A stretch of DNA of 64,000 nt, from NCBI RefSeq assembly GCF_036370855.1, contig NC_088117.1:744001-808000 (forward strand), in the 5' to 3' direction. This document shows, piece after piece, positions 42,841 to 57,800 of the stretch (position 1 is the first letter of the stretch; each line of letters starts with the position of its first letter). Origin of the DNA: Dromaius novaehollandiae (lineage: Eukaryota; Chordata; Aves; Casuariiformes; Dromaiidae). The notes below the pieces were generated by a model, which did not search any database, was not told the DNA's origin, and saw only the letters and a program-made list of their open reading frames with translations. Made by a program: the position numbers and the translations under genes.

Positions 42841-45800
42841 GAGATGGGTCTCTGAAATGCAGGTTTTTCCTAGGCTTGCATCTCTCCTCTCGCCTCTGGT
42901 TTTGGGGCAAACTAGGCGGTTTCGCCTTATTTCTTAGTAAAGCGAGCGCTTTCCCAGCTCCCCTGCAACATCCGAGCACCTGCTCGGCCAGCGCGCTGGC
43001 CCTTGCTGCCCTTTGGGGGCATTCTGTTGCTCTGTGTTCAGGTTAATAATATATTTGCTGCTAAAATGCAAATCGGGACACAAGTTCCCAGATAACGTGC
43101 TTTTGCCCCCTGCTTCGAAGGACTTGGTCTGCCCTCACGCTCAGGGTAAGCAGATGGCTGCCGTGATGCCGTTGCCGAGTCCTGGGTCGCTGTCGATGGC
43201 TGAACGTGGCCTCAGACCCCAGTGGGGAGAGCGGGAGGCCGGCAGGGGAGGAGGGGATGCTGCCGTGAGCTTTTGGTACAAAGTTTAACCTCTGAAGTGT
43301 GAGTGCATCTTCCTGTATGGTGAAAATACCATGAGGAGTGACTAATGTTTCCGGTTCCCTTGTGAGGTTCTTCTCTTCTGCGCCACCTGTGAGTACTGAG
43401 CTGCCGTTTTGATTGTCAGGGAAAGCTGCCACGGCAACGTAACTCGAAATCATCCGTTAGGGATCGGTTGTCTGCACGGTGGGACATCTCTTTTTCCGCT
43501 TATGAGTTATACCATTGCGCAGATAGAAAATTTAAAATTAGCTCTTTTTCTCTTCCTCTGGAACTCCATTTGCCTATCAATGCTCCCAAGAATCAGTCTA
43601 GCAGAGAAACACAGCCTTAATTCTGGCAATATAAAGACCTCGGCATTGCTCCTCACTGTTGTCTTTTGGGGGCAAACTGCGCGTTCTAAGCAAAAGTCCT
43701 AACACGCATCAGGCAGAAGCAGTAGCAGCAGCTGCCTGTCTTCGGTGATGATTATTGTGGCAACTCACTTGATAGAGGGTAGTAGTTTTCAGGTTTTGTT
43801 GATTGGGCTGAATTTGCATTGGTGACCTAGAAATGAAAGTCTCCACGGCACCATCCTCTGATGAGGCCTTAGGGAAGTTACTTAGCACTTTTCACCTTTT
43901 TTCTTTCAAACTAAGAATAGTCATAGTTTATTCAAACTAAGAATAGTCATAGTTTATGCTACAGAATACCAGGGCTACTTTGTTCTCCATAGGGTTCATC
44001 CTATCCCTTCAGTTATGCTTTTATTAAAGACAAGCTATATGATTGATTAGGATATTTAGGTGATTTAATTTGAAGAGAAATAACACTGAAGACACATAAA
44101 TGCCTTTAATAAAGCATTTAAGGAATTGAGGTTTTGATTTAAATGGGAATTTTTTTCAATTACAAAATTTTGATTAATTTCTATAAAACGTCCCCCAAAT
44201 GTCTGTCTTTTTGCTTAAAAATAATGGATACCTTAAAGTGTTTGTGGCTACAATCAATCACGATTGATCAAATTTCAATCAAAATCCATCAGATGAGTGG
44301 GCTGATAGTTAAGGATTTCTTCACTGAAGAGAAAAGGGATTATGGACAAGCTTTTGACTTAGCGTCTGTCACCTTGATACAGTTCAGCACTATGTTTACG
44401 TACGATACGATGTTTTTTCAGAACTTTCTACTGAGGGTCAGAAGTGCCAGTTTTAGAGTAGCAATCGAATTTATCTTTTTAGCAAGTAGTGCACAAAGGT
44501 ATAATCTCCAGGGACTTCACCTGCAGCTGGAAATTAAAGACCTTATGGCAGGGCTGAAGACACATGAGATCAGCAATAAACATATATCGTTTTATTTAAA
44601 TATTATAATTATTTTATTTATTATACATCTTTAGTTATATTTTATTTATAGTATATTGTTAATTGTATTTTATTTATTATATATTATTAATTATATTTTA
44701 AATAAATATAATTGTATTTAATACAAAATTATGTTGACTACTCACTGCAGACTGCATTTTATTGTACTTTAAGAGTATGGGTTGTTAGGTTGAGGGTGAG
44801 TAAAATTCATCAGAAGGTAGGGGTTGGGCATTTATTTGAGTGATAGCTCTTTCTCCAAGCAGAGTTTTGTCATTTGGAAGTAGGAATATTCTCTATGTGT
44901 GGAGGTTCTTTCCTTCTGTAATGAAAAAATTGATTTATAAGCATGTTAGCTAGGTGTTTTTTGTTTGGTTTTACTGGGTTTTATGTATTCGGCTGCTTGT
45001 TTTTTAGCAAAATATGTGTTTTCATGGCTATGCTGAATGCCCTGTTTTGTCGGATGCAAAATTTCCCAACCAAATGTGTATTGGGATACAGGTCTTTGTG
45101 AGAGGTGTTGAACACTGATAGGTCTTGGTTTAGCCTGCATCATTTGGCAACATATCAATGATATAAACACTGCTAAAATAGTATGATCTTCCATCATGAT
45201 TGCTACATGATGGAAGAGCTGCTGTGGCAACTGGTAAAATCTTGGTGGAGTTTTGAAGACAGTGACTACAGTGAAGTTGAGATTTTGCCTAGTCTTTCTT
45301 AACTGTATAACAGTTTCATCCTCAGTTTCCTGCACCATGTTAGTGCTGCTCTGTTACATTAAGGAGGCAATTAAAAATTCATTTCTGTCCTCTGAACGGT
45401 ATCATTCTTACTGTCCCTTCTCTTTGTGGTGGATTACAGAGATACACGGGACAGTTGTACATGGACCATCGCCATGGGAAAGGGATATGCTACTGGCCTG
45501 ATGGTTCCAAATTCATTGGAGCATTTTATCTCAGCCACATAGAAGGCTATGGGACTTGGGAATGGAAGGACGGCAGAAAATTTCAGGTAACTGGAAAAAT
45601 GTTGTGCTGTTACCATGATTTCCCTGCCTTTCAAAGTCAGCATGAGTACAGGAAAATTTGAGTGGTTTTTTTTTCCAGGCAGCTCCATTAGTGTTTGGGT
45701 TGTTTAGAGCAAAAGTGTCATGCTTCAGTCTCCAGTAAGCTAGATTGCTCTCTTGAACTACTCAACTTCTACTGTACACAACTTTTGCTTAGGGAAATAT

Positions 45801-48800
45801 TGAAGGAGATAATGTGATACTGCCTGTCTAGAACTGAAAATCTGGTGCCTGGAAGAGTGTCTTTTTCCAGTTTCTAATGTAGAAGTCTTCGGTATTTACT
45901 CCCCTTGCTAGATGAAGAACTCATTAGCTAGTCAGTACTCTCAACAGGCATATTAAGAAGCCAGCAATATGAAACTGAAAAATACTGCATTTGAAGAGAC
46001 TGTGGAGACAAAGAGCATTCTGGAGTATCGAGATAGCTAGTTGTCTCTTTTGTATCATTTCCAGGCCTGCTGCTACTAGTAGAAGCTAGAAAACTTGTTT
46101 TCTAAGAGTTTATAATTCTTTGTTTTCAAAGAAGAAGAAGGTGTATCTGAAAAGTGCCCAGCGTAGGGCAGCCCTCCCCTCATACTGATACATGGGTATC
46201 TCTGCAACAGGAAACAGTGCTTCATCAGATAATCCAAAAGATATAACAAAACAACATACAGCCTTTGCATTAAGTTGGCCAACAAGAACATAACATTCTT
46301 GCTGAATGTTGATAATGTGGCACTAATTATGGATTTCGGAGAACTTTAATTTGAATAGATCATGTATAATCTGAAACTAAGGGAAAAATAGAACACCCTC
46401 AGGTTATAATCAAACTTGAAATTTTATTCTTGCCAGTCATAGTGCTTTTTCCTGGTTCTTTATCTCCATAGCTAAACAGTTCAATGAGTGAAGCAGTTAA
46501 TTTGTGTTCCAAATAGCTGTTTTGAGGTTGTGATAGCCTTGTGTGAATATGCCTTGAATCAGAATCCTGCTCAGGCTAAAATCTACGTGAAATTTCATCT
46601 AAACATAACATCCCAATGTAGTTAAATTTAGGGCCTTCCACTGTTCTTGTACTGGAAAAGTTAATGTGTTTGTCATTAAATGAATCAAACTGACTGTGAA
46701 GGCTTTGTAGTACAGAATGGCTTCAGCAGTTATTACTCTGCCAATAAGAAATGGACCAATAAGATGCAGGCAGAACAGTTGAGATAGAAACCAGACTTTA
46801 ATTGTATAACTTGTTTGATCTCTGATTGATACTAACGAGCTTACTCGTTTCTTAAGGGGCTGTACAAATCTGATGAGCGATTTGGACCGGGAATTGAGAG
46901 CTATCCAGATGGCTGTCAGGATGTTGGCTTGTGGCTGAGGAATCATCTAATTAAACTATGTACTGAAGTACCTGGTTATTTTTCTGTCTCGGATCATCCA
47001 GAACACTTCAGATATGTTGATGCCAGTTCTCAAAGGAAGTATATTTCTGTTGAGGGGGACCCATTTCTCCGTAGCTATAAACGTCTCCCCTTTGATGACA
47101 AGAATATTTTGCCTGAAGGAGTTTTTGCCTATTCCCATAACACAGATCATCTTACTTTGACTTGCACCTTTCTGAAAGAGTGTGATGCTTCATATTTTCA
47201 GAATACCTCCAAGCTGCCTGAGGAAGAACCTTGGCCTGTTGCAAATGTAACCCCCTTACTGGTCAGAATGCAGATGCATGTTTATAAGCACAGGTAGCTG
47301 TTGATCATTTGTTTTTTATGTATGGATTTTTATAAATCATATCTATTATTTTCAAATATAAGTTGCATGATTGCAGCTGCTCTCCAAAAGTTTTTTTTAT
47401 AGTCTTGAGATGACAGGTTGCCAATGAGGAATTTTTTAAATGAAACAAACAATTTATGATACCAATGGTACCTTTCTGTGGTTGTCTTAACTCTTATTCT
47501 ACTTCAAGGCTATAGAAAACATGCTGCAGCAAGTCTGCAGCTACTTGTAACTGCCCACTGAGCCTTAGGTTTATGTGTAGCTTGATACTTGTACATGGAG
47601 ATGTTCTTTGGGCAGGCAGAGTATGTTTTGGTTTGCTTTGTTGCTGGGAACACGTGCCACATGTGTGTATTTTATAGCCATAGCTAAAGCTGGTTATATA
47701 AATCAAATACTAAACAGATATGAATGTGCATGCTAAATATTCTGTTTGTAGAAACACTTGGCAGTTAGATTTTGCTTTCTAATTTTATAGGTGTTGGATG
47801 GCTGGATATTTATGGACTCTTCTGTAGCCAAAATCTGTGTGCTGCTGCCAGCAGCCCCTAGACTAGTTTGCCTTTCTGCCTGTAATTTAAGCAAACTTAT
47901 ACTATCTGAAATAGTTCTTAAAATGATAGCTGTTCATATTTTTGCATCTTACCCAGCAGCATGTTTTGCTCTTGATGTGTTTTTTCTTTAATTGCATTAG
48001 CGGCCTAAGAGTACCTAGCTGCTTAAATGCATCAGTGCTTTTTTCTCCTTTGCTAGGTTCTGTGAAGCAGAGTTTACTTCAGACGTCAACTTCATTCTCA
48101 GTGGAGTCCGCAGTACTTATGGGCCTCCAGGCCCCAAAGAACTTGCCTCAGAGCAGTTAATTCAGAAAGCGGCAAAAGGAGACTTTGATGGGGTCTATAC
48201 GATTCTGAGGGATGAGCTTGCTCATCCGGACGTAGCAGACAAACATGGATACACAGCACTTGCTGCTGCCGCTGTAAGACTCTGAGAATGACTCTTTACC
48301 ATATGATGAGAAATTCCTGGTGTAGTAGCCTGGATTAGATTTTTCTCTTGTTCCATTACATAGTAAGTGTGAAGGGAATGTTCAGTAAACAACAAAAGAG
48401 CAGGTGTGGCATGAGGAATATCTGTAATGAATGGTATCATGCCAAACCCCACAGTAAATAATAATCTACAAAAAGAAGCACTTCAGTAAACATTAGAGAT
48501 TATTTTAGCTGTCAAGTTTGTTTTCCGTTTGTGATTATGCAGTGGACTAGATCTGCGTTCTTGGGTATGACCCTGTCCTTATTACTGTTTTTTTCTTGTC
48601 CAGTCGTAATCACATTCAGACAGGGTTATTTTGTTTTTGCTGGCAAGGGGTGGTGGTTAGAAACTGTGCATGCATGACTTGCTGTAGGGGAGGATGACCT
48701 CCCCTTTTCTTTGTGCCCTTTTCAGCTACCTGAATAGCTGGCATTCATTGTAAAGTCCAGCAAAATTTAGATAATAATTTAGGGCGCTATATTTCCCCTA

Positions 48801-51800
48801 CAGTCATCTCAATCACTTTTAGCCTCTTTCTGTGTGTGAATCCTCACTGAGTTCCTGTGAAATCTGGTAGAAATTGTTATAAAAAAGAGAGGAAGGTCAG
48901 GGATATACTTGAGGATGCTCCAAGGTACACATTCTGAACCCCGTAAGACATGGTTCAGTATCGCGTTTTTATTGTGTGGCAAATATAAACCTGAATTAGT
49001 TCAACAGTGTTGGCTCTCACTACTTTCAAACTGTGCTGCCTATTCTTTCCATGTAGAAATCTGCAAGTGCGTGAGTGTATGTGCAAGTACAGATGTTTAC
49101 AAAATAAAATAACATCCTGAAGCATTTTCTCCTCTACAGGTTAATTCCCACAACGATATTGTCAATCTTCTTCTCGATAGTGGAGCTGATGTGAATAAGT
49201 GTAGTGATGAAGGATTATCTGCTCTCTCCATGTGCTTTATTCTGTATTATCCAGCAGAATCTTTTAAGGGTAATATTGCTGAGAGGAACTTGCACAGCTG
49301 CAAGGTTGGTTTATTTCTAATCTAAATCAGAATCTAATCTAATCAGAATCTAATCTAATCAGAATCATGATATATTCTCGTCTCAAGCTGTAAGTTTACT
49401 TTTCGGAATTACTTTACTGTGTTGACTCCCTAGGAAAAAGCCAGAACTTTTGTGCATCTTGCACTCTGAGGATGCAGAGTATTCTCTGCTCTCACTACTA
49501 AGTCCTACTTCAAATGACCAAGCTCCAGTGCAGAAACAAGCTTACTCTGCAGTTGAAATAGGGCACTGTATTAATAGCACAGATGTGAGGCCACGTCTGC
49601 TAGGTATTTAAGACAGTGAAGATGCAGCGGGCAACTGGTGGGAATTACGAAAGCATCCCAGCAGGACAAGAGGATTTAGGTGGTTCTGATAGCACAGAGT
49701 CCTGCTGGCATGGTTGAAGTGTCAAGCAAGAAGCAATTCAACTGTCAGAGGAGTTTCTTGACCCTTAGGGAGTGTTTACAAAGGAAGACTCATGACCCTA
49801 GGCTTCCTCCTGCCAAAAAGAGAAGTACCTGCTTTAAATTGTCCTGTGGAGGAGCATGATACATATTTTGTAAGAGTACAAACCATGCAGTGGGGAAGGA
49901 GATGATAACAAGGGTGAAGCAGAGGGTCAGGAATCTCCAAACAGTCTGAGAAGATAGAAGGAATCAAAGAGGGGCCTAGGCAGGTAGGGACTGTGTGGTA
50001 GAAATGTAAGGATGTTGCTGAGGCTTTCAGAAGAGGCTACACAGGTCTAAATGCCCTCAAGAAACTTGTTGGAAATGAACTACAGAATAGTTTTTGGTTG
50101 CTGTAAAATACCTGTTCAAGTTCCAAGAGTATGTTTAAGTGGTGGCCCGTTACCAAAGTTGCAAGACTTCTGTGGGAAGGAAAGAAAGAGAGAGAGAGAG
50201 ATGTATATAAAGCAGATGCTCAGAGATTCACAGAAAATCAGTGTGAAACTATTACTTCTCATTTTGGAGTGAGAAAAGGAAATTAGGAATAAACAGGATT
50301 TGTTTCTGTCACGGTCTCTAAGATTCAGAAAGGAAAATGTGCTTTGCTTTCTCTTTTCCTCTGAGTTGAATACAAATCCAGAAGATTTGGAAACAGTGGT
50401 CTTGGAGGTCCTAGTTCTACATTCTCGTGCAAAATAATGCAGGTTGAAAATCTGTAAGAGTCTTGTAAGCATGTTTTACTCACAAAGGAAATTGAGCAAG
50501 AAAATGTTCAGTTATTTGGTTTATTTAAAAAAAAACAGTTACAAATTACTTCTAAATGATTTCCCTATCTGTTGTTAACTGAATTCCATTATTATTACAT
50601 GCTCTTGTATTACTGTTATTACTTGTATTATTGTTCTGATGACTGAATATGCTGACTCACCCATTGAAAGTGGTTTTTCATTTTTGTAACTACTTTCTTT
50701 TATTTTTTTAATCTTCAAGCAGAACGAACAATCAGAACCATCAGAAACAGCTAATGTGTCTGAAGGCGTAATCTCAGAGTAAGTCTCACTTATGCCCTAT
50801 GAATGGGAGACAGAGTCTCCTAAGTCTCTTTGAACATAGAAGGCAACAATTAGTATTTCACATATTTCACAGAAGGGTGCAGCTATTGCAGGAAAAGCTA
50901 GTCAGATGTCAGTATATTTTTGTTTGCTTAACTATAGAAATCTCGTGTTCATATCAGTAGAAGCCACTCGTTTATATGCTCTGTTATAATTCAGGTTGGC
51001 AGAGTGTGAAGAGTGAAGCTGGAAAGTGTAGTTCAAGCTAAGGACCTCATGCTTGAACAAGACAAGCTTTCCTGATTGCATACTTTGCAGCTTGTCACAG
51101 TCTGCTATGCACACCTGCAGTGTAGTGTGGATATGAGGAAAGATAAGAATATATTCAGCTTACTCTTTGAAGTTTTGACTACATTTGACCGTGCTGGTTG
51201 TTTTCTACAGGTGTCTGTTTAGCCGCGTGGCCTGAAATGTAGTCTTTTTGTCTTGCTTTTATGGATCCCCCAAAGGGCCACATCTTGCCTTTTGTTTTGC
51301 CTCCAGAGCAGTCCCCAAAGATGATGAAATTTTTGTCTTGGGTTTTATGCCAGCGTAGGTCACTTTGACGTCTTAGAATTCCCACAATGAAAATTCCCTG
51401 TTGGCCTTCTTGCCCTTCATCCCTTGCATTTGGCTTTTGTGGCACATCTTGCCACCTCCCTTGCTTCTCTCATGAATATTGTGTGTGCGTTGCATGTTTT
51501 TCATTGGAATATAAAGATGCACTGAATGTAGGGCTTGTGAGTAAAAATGAGTTAATGCCATGTGAGAAAAGAGGAGCCTCTGCCCAGATCACTATGTGGT
51601 AGAGTTTCTGGGTGATATCCAAGGACTGTTTGCTTTTTTTGATGGTGTTAGGTTTCTTTTTTAGGGGTGTGCATGTGTATTTTGCCTCCATGGAAATACA
51701 GATGGAATCATCAGCCTGCTGAAATACACTGTCCTAGTCCAGCATAGCTCTTGTTCCAGCTTTGGTTAAGGGAAACACAGAAAAAGTATCTCTGTTTTCT

Positions 51801-54800
51801 TGGGATGGATGAATGAAGTACGATAGAGGAAAGAACCTTCCAAACAGTCTTAGATGACAGGAAGGAGGAGTCAGTCTGTTTCTGTCATTAAACAAGTCTC
51901 ACACTAAACGTTTAGAAGTGACACATGAGTGAACAGTGGAGATGCAGGGAACCTTACTTTGCCTATCCATTCCCATGCAACCCGAAGGAACTGCTTTTAA
52001 GTGCTGCCTTTTTAGTTTGGAGGGGTGAGATGTCCTCTTCAGGTAATAATATTGTTGCCTGGGTGGAGCACGGCAGTTGTTGTGACACTGCTCTAAAGAA
52101 TGAAGTCTTGTCTCTGCCAAATGCCATTTTTAATGTCTGCACCTGGGAGTCATCTTAGTTCACCATCATTTAGAGGTTTTTTGCAAGATGCTAATGAGTG
52201 ATTCTGGTATTTTCCATGTCAACTTTAGACAGCAGAAGAGATGGGCAACAATCCAGCTGCTGCTTCACCGAGGTGCAGATCCCAATGCATGCTGGATACC
52301 AGCACCCCTTCTCTTCCTTGCCGTTAAAGCTGCAGATGCAGAAGCAGTGAAACTCCTCTTAGAAAGGGGAGCCAGGACTGATGTGCGGCTTCCATCCAAG
52401 GTTTTATTGCATTATAATTGATAATGATGTAGGATTCTAGATGAGTGCAGCAGCTTCTGTGTCCTGCTGTAAAATCTGCAAGTAAGAACCAGGTTTAGAA
52501 CGGACAAAAAGCTGTTTAAAGTGATTATCCTGTTCAAAGAACTATTTTATAGAAAGAACTCAAAGCTCCTTATTCCCTGAGTTTTCCTTCCTCATTATGT
52601 TTTCTTGTTGCCAAGCCCATGCATGACTGGGGAATGCTTGTGAAGCTGCTCCTCAAGTTGGTAACAGCTGTTGTGATTTTGGTACGTTGTGTATCTGGTA
52701 CCTTGAGCTTTCCACTGTCCCGTAACTCAGTTTGTAGGTTCATGGTGGCTGAAAGTGAGACACAGTATGTGGGAAGAAGAAGCTGGGATTATTCTGTTGA
52801 AAATATTTGGTACTGTTTTAAGTTGCGATAAACAGGAGTCTTAATGCTATGTTTCTTTTTTCAGTTTGGGGGTTTAACCCCTCTCCACATAGCTGTATCT
52901 ATTCCTGGGGAGGAAGGAGTCCAGATAACACAGTACCTCCTGCATTCTGCACCAGATCTTGATGCAAGGGCAGAAGATGGAAATGAGGTATATGGTCCAG
53001 ACCAGGTATGTTGCTTTGTGAGCTCAGCTTCTTGCAGCTCTTGAAGGCTGCACAATACATAAGCAGGGAGTTGAGCTTCCTGCCTGCTTGATTTCCGTGA
53101 AATTTTTGCATCCTATTGGAATAACTATGGTCCTTAAAAAAAAAAAAAAAAAAAAAAGCCACTGGAGGTCTGTATTATTGGGTTACAGTAAACACATCCA
53201 TGTGTTTTGATGCCCCAGAACATTTTTGCTATCATGCCTCGTTTAAGGCAGAGGTTAAAAGTCTCTTGTGGGCAGTCTAGTATAAATGCCTGAAGGTATA
53301 ATGAGAGCAGTGAACATAGGACCACTGTCAGAAACAGACACATGATGGGACCTGCTTGTTTCATCTCCATGGAGCCTGCCTACTTGTTTTTGTTTTGTTT
53401 TGTTTTCCTTGAACACAGACTCTTTCTGCTGGATTCCTGCAGCATTCACTGTGCCCCCAGAGTTACAGAAAGATAGCTCTGCAGTAAACTTTTTTGGTAG
53501 TACAGAACTTTTTGGTTAGGGTTGCCATTTTTTATGATAATTGTCTACTTGTGATGGAGTTATACCAGCGAAAAGTGCTCTTTTTGGCATTTGTTACCTG
53601 AGGAATTACTTTACGTTATAGTACTTAAATCATTTCACAGAATTACCAAACAGTTGAGAGTTTGGAAGGGACCTCTGAAGATCGTCTGGTCCAAAACCCC
53701 AGCTCAAAGGAGGGTCAATGAGAGCAAGTTGCTCAGGACCTTGTCCAGTTGGGCTTTGAATATCTCCAGGAATGGAGACTCCATGGCCTCTCTGGGCAAC
53801 CTCTTCCCGTGTTTGATCACCCTCACAGGGAAAAAAGATTTTTATTATGTTCAAGTGGAATTTCCTGTCTTTCAATTCCTGCCCATTGCTTCTTGTCCTG
53901 CCACTGGGTGCCACTGAGAAGAGTAAGGCTCCAGCTTGTTTACTCCCTCCCATCAGGTATTTATACACATTGATAAGATCCCCCGAGCCTTCTCTTCTCA
54001 AGGCTAAACAATCCCAGATCTCTCAGCCTCTCCTTGCACGAGAGATGCTCCAGTTCCTTAATCCTCTTTGTGGTCCTTTGCTGGACTTGCTCCAGGGGAG
54101 TCCAGAACTAGACACACAGATGTGGTCTGACCTGGGCTGAACAGAGGGGAAGGATCACCTCCATTGGCCTGCTGGCAATGCTCTTTCTAATGCTGCCCAC
54201 GATGCTGTTGGCCTGCTTTGCTGCAAAGGCACGTTACTGGTCATGTTCAGCTTGTCCACCAGGACCCCCAGGTCCTTTTCTGCAGAGCTACTTTCCAGTA
54301 GGTCAGCCCCCAGCATATACTGGTGCCTGGGGTTATTCCTTCCCAAGGGCAGGACTCTGCACTTCCCTTTGTTGAACTTCATGAGGTTCCCCTCTGCCCA
54401 TCTGTCCAGTCTCTCGAGGTCCCTCTGAATGGCAGTGCAGCCCTCTGGTGTATCAGCCACTCCTCCCAGTTTGGGATCATCAGCAAACTTGCTGAGGGTG
54501 CACTCTATCCCTTCATCCAGGTCAATTAGTAAACAGTAGTAAACAACTTAACCAGTATTGTCCTTGTATTGACCCCTGTAGGTGCACCACTGGTGACTGG
54601 CCCTCGGCTGAACTTCATGCCACTGATCATAACCCTTTGAATCCGGTAGTTCAGCTAGTTTTCAGTCCTCACTGTCCATTTATGTAAGCCATACTTTAGG
54701 AGCTTGTCTATGCAGACGTTGTGGGAAAAAGTTTTGACAGCCTTACTGACATCAAGGTAAATGACATCCACTGCTCTCCCATCTTTCACCAAACTGGTCA

Positions 54801-57800
54801 TCTCCTTGTAGAAGGCTATCAAGTTGTTCAGGCTCGATTTCCCCTTTGTAAATCCAAGCTGACGACTCCCATTCACTTTCTTTTCCTTAGTATTTTTGGA
54901 AATGGCTTCTCAGAGGATGTGCTTCATCACCTTCCCAGGGATTGAAATGAGGCTGACGTACTTGTAATTCTGCAGATCCTCCTTCTTGCCCTTCCCGAAT
55001 ATAGGAGTGACATTTGCTTTCTTCCAGTCCTCAGGAACCTCACCTGGTTGCCATGACATTTCAAAGATAATTGAGTGACCTTGCAATGACATTGATGGGC
55101 TCCCTGACATCCCATCAGGTCCTAGTCACTTGAAAAATGAGTTGGCTTGTGTAACAGGAAAGATAAGATTTGTCTTGTCAAGACAGTGGCTAAGGTGAAT
55201 GTCTGTTTGCAGTCCAGGGAGGTTTAGATAGCTTCTTCAGTTTGTATTGCAGTACTTTCTCCTTTAGTAGCAATCAGGATGACTTGGTACCTATTTGCAA
55301 ACAGTATGCAGTTATAAAATGCCCAGATGCAGTGCAGGCTATATTACTTTCTGACATACCATTTTTTATTTTTTTATATTGGTCTGGTAAGCCTATATTC
55401 ATGCACCTTAAATGAATGACATGTGAATGAACTTGAGTGAAGACCCTTTTTGCCTGATAGCTTGCTTCTTTCTTCCCACCCCTCACTGTATCATTTGGCC
55501 CAGTAAAAGTTATTAAATTCTGTCTGTAAAATTTTCCTTCCCTGGATTCCTCCAGTGGAATCAAATTTCTTAATGTGCAGTGCTGAAGATGATTTAGGCA
55601 GATGGAATCTGAATGTAAAGAAGGAAGTAGAAAAAGGGTGGCCATTGTTTTGGTGAGGCTGAACAAGTCTCGTCCATGATTGACATCCAGAGCAATGGGT
55701 GACCAAGCAGTTTATTTTCTTCTGTATGTCTCTGAGCTATGTTACAAATGTTCACATAATTTCACTTAGGTTCCTCTGCCTCAAACCAGAGAAACCCAGT
55801 TGTCCCGTGGTGTCACTGTGCACCTGAAGAATGAAGCAGGACCACCAAAAGGGTACTTCTCCTCCTATTTTGGTCCTGTTCCAGAAGAAGGTGGAAGGAG
55901 TGCATTGCATATTGCATGCGAAAGAGAGGATAACTGTGAGGTAAGAGCATGGCATCCGAGGTTCTGCTCATAGAGAGTACTTATAAGCTAAACTCCCCAA
56001 ATGACATATCTGGGGAATGAATACTTTTCATCCCTCTATAAGGAGCTGATTGAATTCCCAGGATAAACTCCTTACCTTGTGAATTATTAGTGTTGTACGG
56101 ATTAAAAACCCATTAGCACTTGAGAAAAAAATATTTCTTAAGTCTTTAGAATTCTGTTTAACACAGGAAATTCCTCTGCTTAAGTTTCCATTAGTGACTT
56201 GGCCATTAAGTTTTACTATTCACGAGGCCAATTTGAAGCTGGACAGTCTGAGTTTTCTCATGTGCTAACCTTTGAGCATTTGGGTTTTTACCGTAGTAAC
56301 ATTCTTCTAGCAGATTTACGAGGTGTGCACTTGGAGGAAGGAGAGGTTTTTGAGAGAGGAGATGTACTTCTTCAGAGGCAAGCTTACGTATACCCTTTGG
56401 CAGCAGGGTTAATGAGATTTGGTAATCTGATGGAGAGGTTTATGCATAACACTACCATGCTTGGGGTTCTTAGCCATGAGAAAATGGAGGTATATTTTTG
56501 CTATAGGATCATAGCTTAGGTGAAAGGCTTGGACGTGTTTTATGCTGCTCATTTTGTTCATTATTGTTACATATATATTATATTTAAAAGTTCACATTAT
56601 TATGATCTAATTCCACCTTTTTCTGCACCTGCCTACACAGCATGCCAGAGATGTTATCCGCCTCCTTTTAATGCATAAGGCAAATCCAAACACACTGTGG
56701 AGTGGCCATTCACCACTTTCCTTAGCAATCGCCAGTGGGAATGATTTGGTGAGCATCTTTGAGTTCCTCTTTACACGTGTTGTACTCCTCCATTTGTCTC
56801 TGCCTTCTCTGATGACAGGCAGACTTGGGTAACTAGTTATGTTTGCCATAATTCATTCCCAGTGAAAGTACTAAATTTGCTTTTCTTTCAAACCTGTGGA
56901 TGTTGCATGAGCTGAACTAGAGGAGCCCTGTAGTATGACAGTGATAGCTAGAAATATTTGGTAAGATTCAGAAGGGTATAGCATTCAGAGAAGAGTATCC
57001 ATTTTTATGAATCACAAGAACATGCAGTTCTCTTACAGGCTACCTCCCCACTCAAATCATCCCAGCCAAATGTTAAAACACTTTGCTTCTGGATATAAGA
57101 AAAAAAATGTAGCTCTTTGAGGGTAAGGAGTATGCTTTTCTAGGAAAAGATCAGTGATCACACTTGGAAAGGATCTGGGCATTACGGGGCTCAGCACTCC
57201 ACAGAGGAGGCTTACAGCTCACACAGTAGAGTGCAATATGTGAAGTCAGCACCTACCTTCCCTGAGCAGGGAATGGCCTGCCTTCTGCTCAGACAAGGCC
57301 CTTAAGAGTGGGTCCACAGCAGCCAGCATGCTGCGAGAGAAAGTGTACCAGCAAAACAGGTAATGGTGACAAAGTGGTGTGTCTGCAGTGCTCTGCTCCT
57401 CTTGGAATACAGCTCCAGGCTCCTGGTTCATCTTCTTTGTGGAAAACAAGGGAGGAGAGTGAGGGGGTAAGAGTTGCACCCAGGCTGCCCACTAAGCTCA
57501 GCCGTTGTGCAGGCAACCAGCCAGCACAAGGCCAGGGGAAGAACAATTGGAAGGGAGCAAGCGTGACTGTGTAGCCTAGTGGTTCAGGTAATAAGCTGAT
57601 AGGGGCAGGGTTTGGGTCTAATTTCTGTTTCTCGGGTTACTTTCTCCTGTGTAAAAGCACGCTAATAATTCAGTCAGGCATTGTCTTGGAAATGCAGATG
57701 TGAACAAAGCGAGGGGAAGCCACTTTCAGTGTTACTGATGAAATCAAAATTTTACCTCTCGTTCTGTCACTGCAAGTTTTATACTGTGTGTTAGGATTAA

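Noticed and set aside
51179-51561. Minus-strand lysine-rich open frames as a processed pseudogene
   Set aside because: The reading suggests a retrocopy with frameshifts, but I could not match it to any gene family and saw no poly(A) tail or target duplication.
54155-54460. Minus-strand 101-codon frame as a host gene
   Set aside because: It is CR1 reverse transcriptase sequence in a truncated LINE.
56199-56519. 106-codon open frame in ANKMY1 intron 9
   Set aside because: No acceptor and donor pair fits the ANKMY1 phase, and the flanking exons 9 and 10 join properly without it.
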